Source of the DNA: Thelonectria olida
Lineage: Eukaryota > Ascomycota > Sordariomycetes > Hypocreales > Nectriaceae
Direction of reading: 5' to 3'
Assembly: GCA_020736575.1 (NCBI GenBank)
Contig: JAGPYM010000004.1
Span: forward strand, 186,001 to 250,000
Length of the DNA stretch: 64,000 bases
Shown here piece after piece: positions 33,030 through 45,058 of this stretch (its first letter is position 1; every line of letters begins with the position of its first letter). The position numbers and the translations under genes are program-made. A model generated the notes under the pieces. The model ran no database searches and had not been told where the DNA came from. It worked only from the letters and a program-made list of their open reading frames with translations.

Positions 33030-34918
33030 TTACTGCTCAGCCTCGGGCTGAGGAGCAGCCTCCTCTTCCTCATCGTCCTCCTCAAAAGTACCGGCAGGGA
33101 CCTCGTACAGGCGCAGGATGGACTTGTTGGGGTCCTTGGCGAGGACAAACTTGGCCTCCTGTTCCGAGGAGGCGAGACACATGTCGGCAATCGTGCGGAC
33201 GATACCCCAGCCGTTGGATAGCGACAGGTTCATCTGGTTGGCAAAGTCGCGGGGCTTCCAGCCGATCACGCCGAGGACGACGTGCTTATCGTTAGAGCGA
33301 GGGTTCAGACGGGAGACGAAACTAAATACTCGGTTAGTAATCTGCATATGCATGTGTGAAGTTTCAAGGGAGGAAACATACCCAAGCTTCATCTGGTCAG
33401 ACTTGGCCAGAATGCTCTGCACAGTCCATCGGGCGAGCTTGCAGCTGTTGTTCTTCATCTCAGTAGCAACCACGGCGCCGCGCTGGGTAACGAGCTTGCT
33501 TCGCCAGTCGAGGGCGCCGCCGCTGCCAGCAGCCTTACTATCGAACTCGTTGAGAGCCTTGATGGTGATGTGCTGGTCGCCGCTGATGGCGTTCTTCTGT
33601 ACGGCGTCGACCTCGGTTCGCACGACGAGGTAGACGGGCTCCTCCTCGTTGGTGGAGAGGTCGAAGCGGCGGTACTTGTAGGCCTTGCTAGCCGGGGGGT
33701 CGGTGTCCTCGGAGGAGTTGTAGAAGGGGTTGGCGTTGGCCATCTGGACCTTGGAGGAGTCGTTCTCGTTGACGACCTGGTTGGCGAAGTTGTGGTTGAT
33801 GTAGGTGGCCTCCTCGGCGAGGGCGGCGGGCTGGTTGATGGTGTCCTTGCTGCCGTCGGCGGCGTCGAGGGGGGCGTCGGCGGCGTTCTCGTTGACCGTG
33901 ACCATGTCAAGAGCGGCGTTTTCACGCTTGTCGAGGAAGATCTTCTTGCCCTGTCGAGAGATGACAATGTCCCAGGGGTAGACGGAGCGGGGCGAGCACA
34001 TGAGCATGGAGAGAATGCTGTCGGTGGCGAAGATGGTAGCCTCGTTGTTATCAGCGAGCTCCTGGATGACGGGGTCGGAAGAAGTGGTGACGTTGTAGGC
34101 GGCACGGTCGATGGGCGTGAGCTTCTTCTCGGCGCCCTTGACGGGCTGCTTGTCGTAGGAGCGGTCATAGTAGTAGAGGAAGCCGTAGTCGTCGAGGTCC
34201 TCGCCATCGTCGGTCTCGAGGTTCAGTTTAGCCAAGCGGTTGAAGTCAATCTCCTCCAGCAGCTTCCACTCAGCCTTGATGTTGATGCTGGCATCACGGT
34301 TGCGAGCAGGCTTGTCGTAGTCCTTCCAGCCAAAGCGACGGCCACCACGACCAGCGTTCTGACGACCGCCCTGTTGGTAACCACCGCCGCCGTAACCCCC
34401 TCGGCCACCACCGCCGCCGCCGCCGGCACCGGTTCTCTGCACGGCCTGTCGGCCACCACGGCCAGTCTGGGCAGCGCCACGCTGGCCGCGGCCGCGGGTG
34501 AAGACGGCACCGCGGCCGTATCGGGACTTGGTCGAGTCTCGGGTGTTGCTGACGACGGAGAAGGTCGACTCGTCCTCGGCGACGGGGGCGTTGAAGGTGA
34601 CGGCGTGGCTGGATCCGTAAACCTGTTGGTCTGTTGCAGACGAGAAGCTATGTTAGTGAAAATTTCAAGCAAGAGAAGACCAGGAGAAAGCAGGAGATGG
34701 TTCGTACCCCTATAGTTACGGTTGTACTGCGCGCGGCCACCACGTTCACGGTCCTTGCCCTCGGTGGTCCAGTCAGCCATGCGGCCCAGCTTGTCGCCCT
34801 TGGAGAAGGGCGCATAGGGCACGCCGTTGAGGGTCGTCTCGGTGGTGACGGCAGGACCCCAACCGTCGCCGGCGGGGCAGCTTTCGCAGATCTGAACGTA
34901 GTCGAGTGAGTCCGCCAT
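33030..34918 (-). CDS. Translation initiation factor eIF3 subunit d
   Basis: Subunit d of eIF3, which contacts the 40S mRNA entry side and has a cap-binding fold. Exons 34708..34918, 33382..34630 and 33030..33321 give 583 residues. Intron 1 is 77 bp and joins NRNYR to DQQVYGSS. Intron 2 (33322..33381, 60 bp, GTATGT...TTACTAAC...TTTAG) is in frame and stop-free. Its removal gives [21 protein letters not shown], matching the conserved KLG-(Y/F)-VSR segment. The start is [23 protein letters not shown] Gly-rich RGG-type stretch ([11 protein letters not shown]...) lies near residues 125-150, then [17 protein letters not shown]. The C-terminus is acidic ([17 protein letters not shown]). Codon use is strongly biased toward C/G-ending codons, as expected for high expression. 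Confidence 0.95.
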
Positions 34919-35557
34919 GATGAAGTTTGCGCGTTGCGGGTGGGGGAGGCAAGGAATTGCGCTTTATCACCCGCGAAGCCAGAATTTGGACGTCGACGAT
35001 GAATTTGTGGTGGGGTGGAGTGTGGGGCACCCTTGCGTGCCGAAAAAATGCCCAAAAAGCCCCGCGACACTTTGTGTTTGTGGGTTGTGGGCGTTGGTCA
35101 GCCACAGCCACTAGCCACATGATCCGGTTCAGCTATAGGGTAAGTTGAGGGGCAAAGATGCTACCCTACAATGGGACTCTCTGCGAAGGTTGAATGAGGC
35201 ATCTCATTCTAATAACAGGTTGCCTAAGTTGGATCAGTAAATGATGGCCTCGAAATTACAAACCAGAGCATGAATTTGTAGCGGTTGTTGGTAGTCTCAT
35301 TTGTTAACATAAATCTCAACACCACTAGATTCAATTCATTTCCGAGTCGACAACAAGTGGTCGTAATCTGTTACAGAACACCACAAACATAGTATCATGA
35401 CTCGTCCCAGTTCGTTTGCTTCCCTCCCAAGCATTCCAATTTCGGAGCTGGTGCATAACCCAATCAATGCAAAAACTGACCAACCCATACTCCGCCCATG
35501 TTTCCAAGTCGTTCAACATAACTACCCGTCCAATCGCCGACTCTCGCACCAGGGCTT
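34919..35557. other. Intergenic: eIF3d promoter and bZIP 3' flank
   Basis: 639 bp between tandem minus-strand genes. The left part should hold the eIF3d promoter. No coding or RNA gene is supported. Confidence 0.5.
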
Positions 35558-36915
35558 TCATGCAAAAAGGCTGTCCAAAGCATCCCTTACCTCAAACTCT
35601 TCCATCACAGCGCCGAACCTGCCATCTCAAGTTAGCCAGGGTAAGCCCTAGGGTAGGCCTTGATGCGACGTACCCATAGCATCGGATTTTCTGGACCAGT
35701 TCATCCGCGAGCATCTTGAACTGCCAGGTTCCGAGCTCGTGTACCCGTGGATGGGCCAGCACCATCCCCCATGCCATGACGGGAGTGACCTCACCATCGA
35801 GGTCCAACCTTGAGCTGAGGTCCAGTAGTGTCGCCAGGTCGGCCTTGGAGGGTTGTGCTTCATGCCACGCGCCGTCTCCGGGAGCATCGGCCTGTCCAAA
35901 AGGGTTATCATGCCTTGATTCCGGAGGGAACTGGGATGGACACGACGCCATAAGGGCATGGCCACAGGCGCCGCCTTCTGGATCGGCTTTTCGCTCCATC
36001 ATGAACTGAAGATGCGCCTTGCAGGGCTTCTCTAAACTACATGCCCCCTCGACAAAATTAGCCAACCTGATGACAATGAAAACCCCACCCCTCCTCCCCG
36101 TTCGGAACAGGGCAAAGCTCCTGTCGAATCACTGGGGAGGAGACGACAGGTAGGCTTTGGAGTTGGAGGGAGGAGGGTTGCCGTACGCTAAAACGAAATC
36201 GATTCCCGCCTGTTCCACATCCACTCCCCGACCTGATGCCTGCTGCGTCATGTCTCGAAGCTGATGGCCAGACACCTGCTGGCGATCTCCCGGCGATGCG
36301 TGGCCAGATGAGCCTATCGACGGCGTGGTAGTTTGCGTTGAAAAGGGTGGCGTGCGTGTGCTGGAGGATCCAGGTGCATAGCTAGCCGTACTCCCAGGAC
36401 TGCCGACGGGGATGCCGTACTGCGCCAATGCTTCTCGCAATTGCTTGTTTTCTTCAGCCAATTTCTCACGGCCTTGCCGACTGTCACTGTAAACTTCCTT
36501 CAATCTAAGAACCTCGTCCTCCAGGGCTTTGATGTAACCCTCCTTTCTTAAGCGATGTGTTCTATCGGAACAAAGATGAGAGTCTCATCGAGCAGATGTA
36601 TATGGTTGGTGGACATACCTTTGAGCTTGACGATTGAGTTCTTGGCGCCTTGACACTGCAGGCTTGCTATTGGGCTTGGGGCCACGCTTCTTTGGTGGGT
36701 TTCCATCTGGATTACAGTATTAGTTGGTGAATGGATGGATTGATGCAGTAGTCAGGGCGGGCGAGGCGCTTACCGCGCGTGGTCCTCTTCTCGGCAAGAG
36801 TCTGAAGGATGTTGGGGTCAAGGCTCGACGGGCTTGTCTTGTCGTCGCCCTCTGAGGTACTAGGTCCTCGTTCGGGAGACCGCGACGAGGGCATGTATGA
36901 GGTATAGGAAGCCAT
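35558..36915 (-). CDS. AP-1/Yap-like bZIP transcription factor (5 exons)
   Basis: 342 residues. Exons: 36774..36915, 36619..36706, 36187..36561, 35674..36036 and 35558..35618. Introns: 67, 57, 150 and 55 bp. The start is MASYTSYMPSSRSPERG. The basic region is KKRGPKPNSKPAVSRRQELN, then RQAQRTHRLRKE; the N-x7-R core is formed across intron 2. A leucine-zipper-like segment follows (YIKALEDEVLRLKEVYSDSR, then EENKQLREALAQYG). The Ser/Thr/Pro-rich middle is followed by a conserved C-terminal block, DFVLALEKPCKAHLQF then CGHALMASCP. The protein ends GFGAVMEEFEVRDALDSLFA. Intron 3 was placed so that FVLA joins LEKPC, as in related proteins recalled from this family. The DNA target is likely AP-1/TGACTAA-like from the basic region class; its physiological role is unknown. 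Confidence 0.87.
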
Positions 36916-38336
36916 ATTGACAGCCTCGCTTAACCGCTGACTGAGATGGGTCAGCACTTGATAATCGCGGATGAGTGGATAAGTGTGCAAGATGAGGGCA
37001 CAGCGGGACGATTGTGGCAGACCGGGGTTCCGGGGGCGCTGGATAGTGAGCTAGGAGACGTACATATAAATATCGGCTCTAGCGCCCTGCTGTCACTGGG
37101 AGCGTGTCAGCGGACGAATCGATGCCACAGCAGGCAGGATATTCCGACGTCTCTGGACTTCACGGAGACGTCAGGAGAGCCTTGCAAGAGATTAGGTGCC
37201 AGCCAGCCTGAGCAGCAGAGCGGATCCCGCGAGGGCAAAGCGATGGGGGCGTCGGCCGCCCGCGCAGAGACCAGCAAGACAGACAGCTCGGAGCCCTTAG
37301 CGCACGGCTGAGAGGCTGAGCTAAGGATAGCAGCAGGAGACAACGACGAGGAAATGCAGGTCAAAGGACAATTGTCCGCCCTTTTCACCGGTACCCACCA
37401 GCTATGTTTGATAGGTAAGGCTGAAGCAAGCGAGCCGTGCAAGCCGTGGCCCGGCAGATGGATGGAGGCAGACGACACCGCGCGGGGACGATCTCGCAGT
37501 TCGAGGGATGATGTGGGGTTGACGTTTTGGATCGAGTTGGTAAGGAGACAATGACGAACAAAGGGAAGAAGACAAAGGAGAAGAAGAAGGAGAAGATTGA
37601 TGACGAAGACGACGGAGGATAAGAGAGGAGTGAGATTGAGAATGAAGCAATCCGGATTGGGGAAGTGCAGGGCTGTCGTCAATAGTCGGGACTCGGCAGG
37701 AAACGTGCCCGGGAAGGAAGCCACGGAGATGGCTGATCAAATGAAATGGTACGGAGTGACTAGCTAAGCAGCGCACAGCCACCCCGCTGATGTTACCCCC
37801 AAGTGGAAGCGAGGGCATGGACGGATCGCGTCGTGGCATGTACTCTGCAATCTTCACACGGCTGTTGTATCATATGTGGTCAGAGATGGAGCATAGTCTG
37901 CTGCGGTTGCTGAGAATACTCGAATGTCTTGAGTGTGGCAATCAATCCCCTAGAATTCCAGCCGATGCTTCCGTCTTGACGAGTCCTGGGTTGATGACCC
38001 ATTGATCCATCCAAGCCACAAAATGTACGTACGTACTCGTAGATAAACTTCCGAACCACCCACAAAGCGGGTCAGATCGAGGCTGAGGAGTTCGAGGTCG
38101 AGAACAAATCGACAGGAACAACGGAACATTTAACTAAATCGCATAGATACATATTTCTCTAAAGAGACCACATGTGACTCTTCGACTGCAAGTTCCCAAC
38201 TACGACATATATCTTGAGCCTATCACGGCTGTCGCAAACCTTTATCCATGGACCTATCACTACTGGATTGAGTTGTCATTGTCATCGACTCCATGTTCGT
38301 AGGTATGCACTGGATATAGGTATTCTCAGATTCTAA
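36916..38336. promoter_or_regulatory. 1.4-kb upstream region of the bZIP gene
   Basis: It contains the bZIP promoter and probably a long leader, plus the 3' flank of the small Cys-rich gene. A minus-strand frame at 37107..37724 is open but compositionally random. TATA-like ATATAAATAT occurs near 37062-37071. No RNA gene was seen. Confidence 0.45.
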
Positions 38337-38582
38337 CTACAAGAGCCTTAGTAACTTGTAGTTGTGTCCAACATTCAACGGCTCTGACGGGACCCTCTTC
38401 TTCCCCGGCCTGCATTCATGACACTCGTCGTGATGCACCTCAATTGTTGGTTCGTCAACCGTCTGCAGCTTGCATGCCCGCTCCTCCGAATCCCACTCTT
38501 CGCACTTTTCATTTCCCGTCCGCGTTCTTAGGAGCTTGCTGCAGGTCCTGCACCTGTAAGAATATGTCTTGACTGTGCACAT
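38337..38582 (-). CDS. Small Cys-rich hypothetical protein
   Basis: 81 residues from the first in-frame ATG, starting MCTVKTYSYRCRTCSKLLRT. Cysteines are spaced C-x2-C near the start, then CEEW, ACKL and HDECHEC toward the end. The layout is reminiscent of the many short fungal proteins that begin MC- and carry paired cysteines (possible zinc ribbons), with no assigned role. No signal peptide is visible. An exon may lie upstream: an ATG frame at 38797..38985 ends at a GTGAGT donor-like site near 38805. I cannot join the two with confidence. The gene is isolated in a gene-poor stretch. It could also be non-coding. Confidence 0.45.
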   Translation of the reverse strand: MCTVKTYSYRCRTCSKLLRTRTGNEKCEEWDSEERACKLQTVDEPTIEVHHDECHECRPGKKRVPSEPLNVGHNYKLLRLL

Positions 38583-41500
38583 GGTTGAGGATATAAGGTA
38601 TAGTAGCAAACGGGGTTTTCAAGTGTGTTTTTTTTTTTGGTGACAGGTACAGCTTAATGGACCTTCGATGATGGATAACGGGTTTTGTGAATGTGTAATG
38701 ACCTGGGCGTGGTAGGTATGCATCGGGTTCTGTGTTGGTCGACGTATAGTCTTGTTGTGGTGAAGAAATAAGAGTTGCGAGTCGTGTCTGCCGTACTCAC
38801 GATGCTCCAAGGCAACTTGCGATAAATAGAATAAAGGACAGCTTCGTATAAGGGTACGTCCCTTCCAGCATGTCAAGGTTGGCCACGGTGAACCTTCCTT
38901 GATCAACGGCAGGATACATGTTTCTGAGCTGTGCAACGTAGGTATCTGTTAGGTAGGCAACCTGATGGACTGGCCGAGTCTTCATTGTTCGTACGCCCTG
39001 TTCTCAGTTACCTGCAAGTTAGCACACGTTGGCTGCTTTTCTATCATACTGCTTACACTGCACTCGTCCTGTTCCTAAGAATCCCAATACATTGCGCCTG
39101 AACTAGTAGAGCCTAGGTTCTGCAAGCAGCATGCACCCGTCCTCGCCCTGCCACCTGAAAGTTGACGGCCTTTGCAAAAAGTCTATAAAAATGACAGCAT
39201 GACGGACAGATAAGAAAGGCCGATCAAGAACATCTGTTGACAAGCCATTCATTGTTAGCAACGACTGTAGAGCACTCATTCCTTGACCCTGCATCAAGTT
39301 TGCGTTACCTGCATCTCTCCATTCATACACAGACCAATCTTTCTTGGAACTGAAAGTGAGCGATTTGCAAATCCGGAATTACGAGTCAGACAGCGTCGGC
39401 TTGGGGTAGTGTTTGCAAGATATTTACTCTTGGGGCAAAACGATGGAGTTGACATTCGAGTGTGAGAGCGCTCTTTAGAGTAGTCGCGGCGAAGAAATGA
39501 AGTGAGGGTTGAAAATGGACTGGAAGTCACATCCGCCGACGATTTGCTCCAGGCACTGCAGCTACCCGAGATGAGGATGAATAGACTGGCTCTTCGCTAT
39601 TGAGGAGAAACGACTGGGCTCGGGGAATAGAAAGAGTAAGAATGCTGGGCTTTGAGCGCCTGGAGAGACTACGAGACGCGCTTTGAAGAAGCTCGGTTTA
39701 TACAGACGGGTGCATGGGATATTAGTTTGCCATATCGTATTTGATTCCGCGGAGGGAGACTGAATGCGAATATTCATTTAATGTACCATCTAGTATAAAT
39801 GACTTAACTTGATAGGATCAGCATCGTGAAGTGCATATTGTTCAACTTCCGCCAACTCACTCTTCAGTTTGGCGGTTACAACTGGGTATCCCTGGTTTCC
39901 GAGCCTTGAGCGTCACTGCCGGGCGCCATTGAGATCATCGCCCTAGGCCAGCAGACAAAGAAGCACTCATCTTGATGGACTGCGAGTGGTTCATCCTCGA
40001 TGATTTCTACAGGGCAGTTGGGATCAGTGGCGTATTTCTTACAACGGTCCATTTTCGATATTCGGGCGATCTCCTGTCTGCATTTCGGCAGATGTATGGT
40101 TTGATGTGGTTTTCACACATTGAAGCGAGGCTTGACGACGTCGTCACTTGTACAGTTAGGTTTACGTGGTTGTTTAGCTGTCAATGGTGTTTTGAGGCTT
40201 TCTTTTGGTTGTTGACGGGGAGAAGAAAGGTCCCCATTGTCTCAGAGAGGGCTCGGATGCTTATATAGGATATGAGGGCTGATTCACAGCCTGTTTCTAT
40301 TAGATGGTATATCATGAGTCTAAGTTTTCGTGAGCTTCCAACTCGACAAACTCGATGACTATCCAAAAGGTCCAGCGTAATGCGTGAACCTAAATGATGG
40401 AACGAACATGTGCATATGTAGCTTCGTCACAGGATAGAAGCTATTGACCCTTATCGCCTATCAAGAATTCCTCAAGCCCCCACGCCGGCCTATCTTCTAT
40501 CTAATTCGAGCAGAGGCACTTGTTGGGTGCAACTTCTACACGAGCATAAGCCACAGCAACTGTTGTGTGGGTGGGACAGGTACGTGTCGTCCTGAAGCAT
40601 TCAATCAGATAGGTATGGGAAGCAGTTGCCCAGAAAAGGTTTCAGTTGAGTCTTGGGTTCATCGGACAGCAGGTGTTGGACTGGAATGCATGCCTTCATT
40701 CCTTTGTTTCATGGGTTGCTGTTTACCGTGACTCGTTTGGGTGGAAAATCACAATACGCAGGTTCTCATACAGACCCGAAGCGCCGGGTTCGTCATTGTC
40801 CATGGGTGGTGGATGGCGCAACCTGGCTGTCTGCTAATCCATGCCGTCGCTACACCACGGCTATTCTCACTTCGCCTAACTTGGCCCTGTCACTGAGATT
40901 CATCTGGCCACAATGTTTGTGTATGACGCTTTTTGGCTCTTCTCATTTCATCTAGACTAACCTCTCTCGAAGCCTCAACTTGGCTACGAGGTGTGTCTCA
41001 GCTGCCGGGGATGCTGAATACTCTCCCTTCGAGGGAAGTTACATCACATGGCAGACTTACCACAATGATCTGGCATGCTGGTGGCGGTACCAGTTCTCTG
41101 CGACAGCAAGCTCTATCTCCTTATCTTGCTTAGATGGCATTCTTCAGGACATGGGAGGACCCGTAGTGCTGCGGCGGGCTGAGAATGATAAGACAGGGCT
41201 GAACCATAATCTCTAAATGATGGCATGTGTTGGTGCATGTTTGAATGGTATGCGGAACGGACGCCACGGGCTTATCAATTGCAACGAGGGCGTTCTGCTT
41301 TGCCAGATCCAGAGCCATTCCAGAGTTTACAGGACGGGAATCCGGCGACAACCGGTGCAATTCGCTCCGTCTACGGGTCTTGAGAGCTTCATCAATACGA
41401 TGGTTGACTCCAAAAGGCGCCGCATGTGCGACTTTCCCATGTCTCACGAGGCACCCACCACCAACCAACAACAATAGAAGATTCCAGAGAGGCGACCGTT

Positions 41501-44500
41501 TCCCGGAAATAAGCGACAGAAGGCGGGGACGGGGACCTGGCCCCACGTGCGTGCTGGGAGATGCTCCATTGAGCCTTTTCCCCAGGCCGGCCAAGGATGA
41601 GGAGAGAAGTCGAAGGAGCTCAAGTTGAGCTAAAGCCAAGCTGTGGTCTCTGGGAGAAAGACGACAGGGCCGCTTGGAAAGCACGAGACTCAAAACAAGA
41701 GCATGGGCAGAGGCGCAATTGGATGGTTGACGGATGTGACAAGATGGGCAGACGTGTGAGATGATCAAAACCCCCAAGTCGCGTGTCTATCGTCGGGGCC
41801 TTTGCTTCTACGGCGCGGCACGAACGGGTTGCGGCGCCTATTTTCAGCAACTACACATCTACTTTTCTTGCTCCGAGCTTGCGCGCCGCTTACCACTTCC
41901 TTGTGTGACAAGCAAGGGGAGAAGGGTGGGAGGGCACCTCAGGAATGAGGCGTTGGCTGGTGGAAAACGTCAGAGGGATGCTGCAGGTGGGCTCTGCCAC
42001 TGCTGTTTGGAGTCCGGGGGAGGGTGGCTTATAACAAAGGTGTAGTATAAGCAGCGATGGCGCATGTGACGAATTCGACTTGCTTGCTTGCATCAACAAC
42101 AAGCCCCCGGGACACTCCAGAATGACGAAGGGGGCTTGATGGAATAAACAAACCAAATCACAAGAGTTGAGGTGAGCCGTGTGAGGAGGCCCCGGCAGTT
42201 GAAGATGGGTGCGTCGAGAAGCTCATCCATGGCCTCGGGGAGCCGTGTAACCCTGAACCCTGGGGAGACTTGGGGATTGGTCCTCGACTCGACAAGTGGG
42301 AGAACCGGCAACCGGAAGCACGGCGGATGGTAAACTACGGCGTCTGAGTGCGACGTCGAAGAAGCAGGATGATCAGGGGGGCATCATCTGTCCCCCGGCT
42401 AATGTCCCATGGAAGGCGGTATATCAGCTCATCGCTGCAGCCCGTGACGGAGAGCCGAGACGGAGGCTCAGGCTGTTTGGCTGCGAGAGAAGGGCTCTTC
42501 GGCCATGGTGGTTCAAAAGGGAAATATTGGGGACCCAGCGGCGAAAGGTGACTCACTTGCATAGCGTTGCCGCCCGTGATTGAGGATCCCAGGTCGTTCG
42601 ATGACGAAACAGTATTGCTGTCGGTACCTTGCAAAATCGCATGCAACGAATGTACGGAGCCCAAGGTCCTGAGCGTTGGGAATGCGTGACAAGACCGGAG
42701 GTTTGTTTCCCCCACCACGACTCCACGAGCGGGACGGGGGACGGGGGACGGGGGACGGAAGGGATGGCGATACGGAGTAATCATGGTGGTGGTGACAGTC
42801 GACGAACAGAATCGACCATGATGATGACGGTCAACTCTCGCTTCATGCGCTTGCGCTTTGATGTGCTGATATTCATGCGTGCAGCTCTCTGGTGGTGCCC
42901 GCCTTGCCCGCCCTGTCCGCCGTCTCTCTCTCCCTCCATCCAACAGTCTAAGACGACCGGCCCGTCTCCGCGACGCCCGTTGTCGGTCGGCGGTGGTCAT
43001 GGGGGGCGGGCGAGGAGTCTAATGCACTGCAGCACCCAATGCAGCGCAGTCCCCTTCCTTCACTGCAGAAACAATGGAAGGCAGATGTTTCGTACAGCCC
43101 CCAAAGGCCCCTAATAAGAGTGAGACTCCGACTGTGGGGGGCTTGCGAAGGGATGGGCGGGAGGGATGAGGGACGCCCCAGGTTCGGTGTGCAAGAAGCT
43201 TGAAGAGGGCAGAACCAGAAGGGGATCTTCTGCGGCTTTGCCTTGTTTGTTCTGGCTGCACCCCTCTTCGATGCTTCCGCTGTGCAGCTTTTCTTCGGTG
43301 CACCTGATGTGAAAGGGTTACATGCGAGTTGTGTGTGTCTTGGGCTTGGGAATCGGAAGTCTCGTGCTCTCCTATGTTGGTCTAGGGTAGTTATCACAAC
43401 GAGGCGGTGGGGACGGATCGAGATGCCTTGAAACAAAACAAGCAAGAGCTGAGACGAGGAAAGGGCGTGGAAGCGAAAGTGAGAGCTGACAGCCCAGTGA
43501 CAGACAGGGACAGGACCTGATGAGTGAGGTGGGTGGACGGTGCCATGTACCTCACTAACAGCTTACCTAAGTTACCTTATTAGCATCACCAGTGACGGAG
43601 CGAAGTTGAATTTAGTTCCAGGTTACCGACAAATCACTAGATGCGCCAAGAGACAGAACCCTTTGCACGCCCGCTCGAGTATCCGATTTTAGCATCGTCT
43701 GTCGGCAGTGAGCAGCGGAAACGAGGAGAGAGAATGCGAATGAGTTGTTCTGGGCTGTGCCGTCCCACTCCATAAGCAACGGCACGCACGCACGCACGCA
43801 CCCAAGTTGATGTCCCAATGGAATCACGTCCAGGGCACCAACAATGACTACCTACCTTACCTACAGGCAATGGATAATTATGTACGCAACTTCCATTGCA
43901 GTTGCAGCATGTACATACGCAGCAGCACACACACACACCTACATGCGGAGAGAGTACAGTAGCGCACAGCACGTCTCCCACGACGAAGCATCAAACTCTC
44001 CCTCCCGTGTGAGGCCCGTGCAATGCGCGCGTCCATTGGGGCTCGATTGGGTCCTCGCGCGTTAATGAATTGCTGGCTAGGTACCTAGGTAGATAGCTAG
44101 CTTCTGGGTAGTCTAGTAGCCCTCGCAATGCAGAATGCAGGCATCCCCAGACCCCGGTCGTTAAAGTCCCTTGGGACCGAAAGCAATTCGTGCATTCACT
44201 CGCCTCGCAGAAGGATGGAACAAAAAAAGCGACCAAAGAAAAAAAAGCAGCAGCTCAGCAGACTAGAAACTAGCCCCCCGCGAGATGGTGGGTGGTGATT
44301 GGCCTCTGCGCCGCCTTCCCCGCTTATTGTATCATGAGAGGAACGCGAGCCCTCGACCGTGGTCCTTGGAGACTGGAGTTGGACATTGTCCGGCCTGGCT
44401 GAACTCTGTCTCTGTCTGTCTCTCTGGGAACTCCCTTCAACGGTGACGCGAGCAACTTGACCGAGCGAGCGAGAGAGAGAGAGCGAGCCCTCACTCCTTT

Positions 44501-45058
44501 CTTTCTTTTTTTTTTGCTGTTGTTTCAACACTACACTTCTTTTTCTTCTTTCGCTGCGAACCTCTTCTTCTCTCCAAGTTTCGAGCTACGGCCCCCCCTT
44601 CGTCAATTCGGCCTCTGGCTGCCGCCGTTCCCGTTCCTCTCTGCTCTGGTCCCCGGTCCATGCCCACGCTCACTCCCACCTGCACGCCCGCGCCCGCGCC
44701 CGCTTCCGCACCAAGACTCCGACCTCCGAACGCCAACTGCGCCTTCCACCTGTGCTTAAGAGGTCACTGAACGACAGCCTCAACGTCAACGTCCACCGTC
44801 ACCGCCAAGTGCAGCTGCAAACCTTCCTCTCTCCCGTCAGCCTCGAGGACATTTCGCTCGTTGCCGGCCCTTCAGTCATGTCTTCGAGTCTCGCGGGTCT
44901 GTAGTCCTGGCGCCCTTGCCAGACCCCCGAGTCTATCATTTTGTTTCCTGCTCTCGGCAGAGCACCTCGACCGTCACGAATTGCACGCCCAGACCCCAAG
45001 TTGGTCACGAAAACACCTCACCAAGACTATCTGAACCGTTGCTCTCGGTCCTGACGCC
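38583..45058. other. 6.5-kb gene-poor region with RIM15 upstream DNA
   Basis: No gene model is convincing here. Open frames such as 38797..38985 (-), 39975..40268 (+), 40980..41216 (+) and 41130..41777 (-) lack family motifs, good start context or splice partners. Simple repeats are present: GGGGGAC units near 42732-42758, (ACGC)n near 43783-43800 and a CA-run near 43925-43938. The last ~700 bp (44,360-45,058) are pyrimidine-rich on the plus strand and look like the RIM15 promoter/leader. No tRNA, rRNA or transposase signature was recognised. Lineage-specific genes with several introns could be hidden. Confidence 0.5.
42732..42758. repeat. GGGGGAC tandem repeat
   Basis: About four tandem copies of a 7-nt G-rich unit (GGGGGAC). 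The G-runs could in principle form a G-quadruplex on the plus strand. It is intergenic, with no known role. Confidence 0.75.

Noticed and set aside
33570..34715. 381-codon plus-strand frame opposite eIF3d
   Set aside because: Antisense shadow of a highly biased gene; Val/Leu/Gly-rich translation with no domain.
37107..37724. 205-codon minus-strand frame upstream of the bZIP gene
   Set aside because: Leucine/serine-rich from pyrimidine-rich DNA, no motif, lies in the probable bZIP leader/promoter.
41130..41777. 215-codon minus-strand frame in the gene-poor block
   Set aside because: Leu/Ser/Arg-rich without recognisable domain; overlaps an equally poor plus-strand frame. Could be lineage-specific but cannot be supported.
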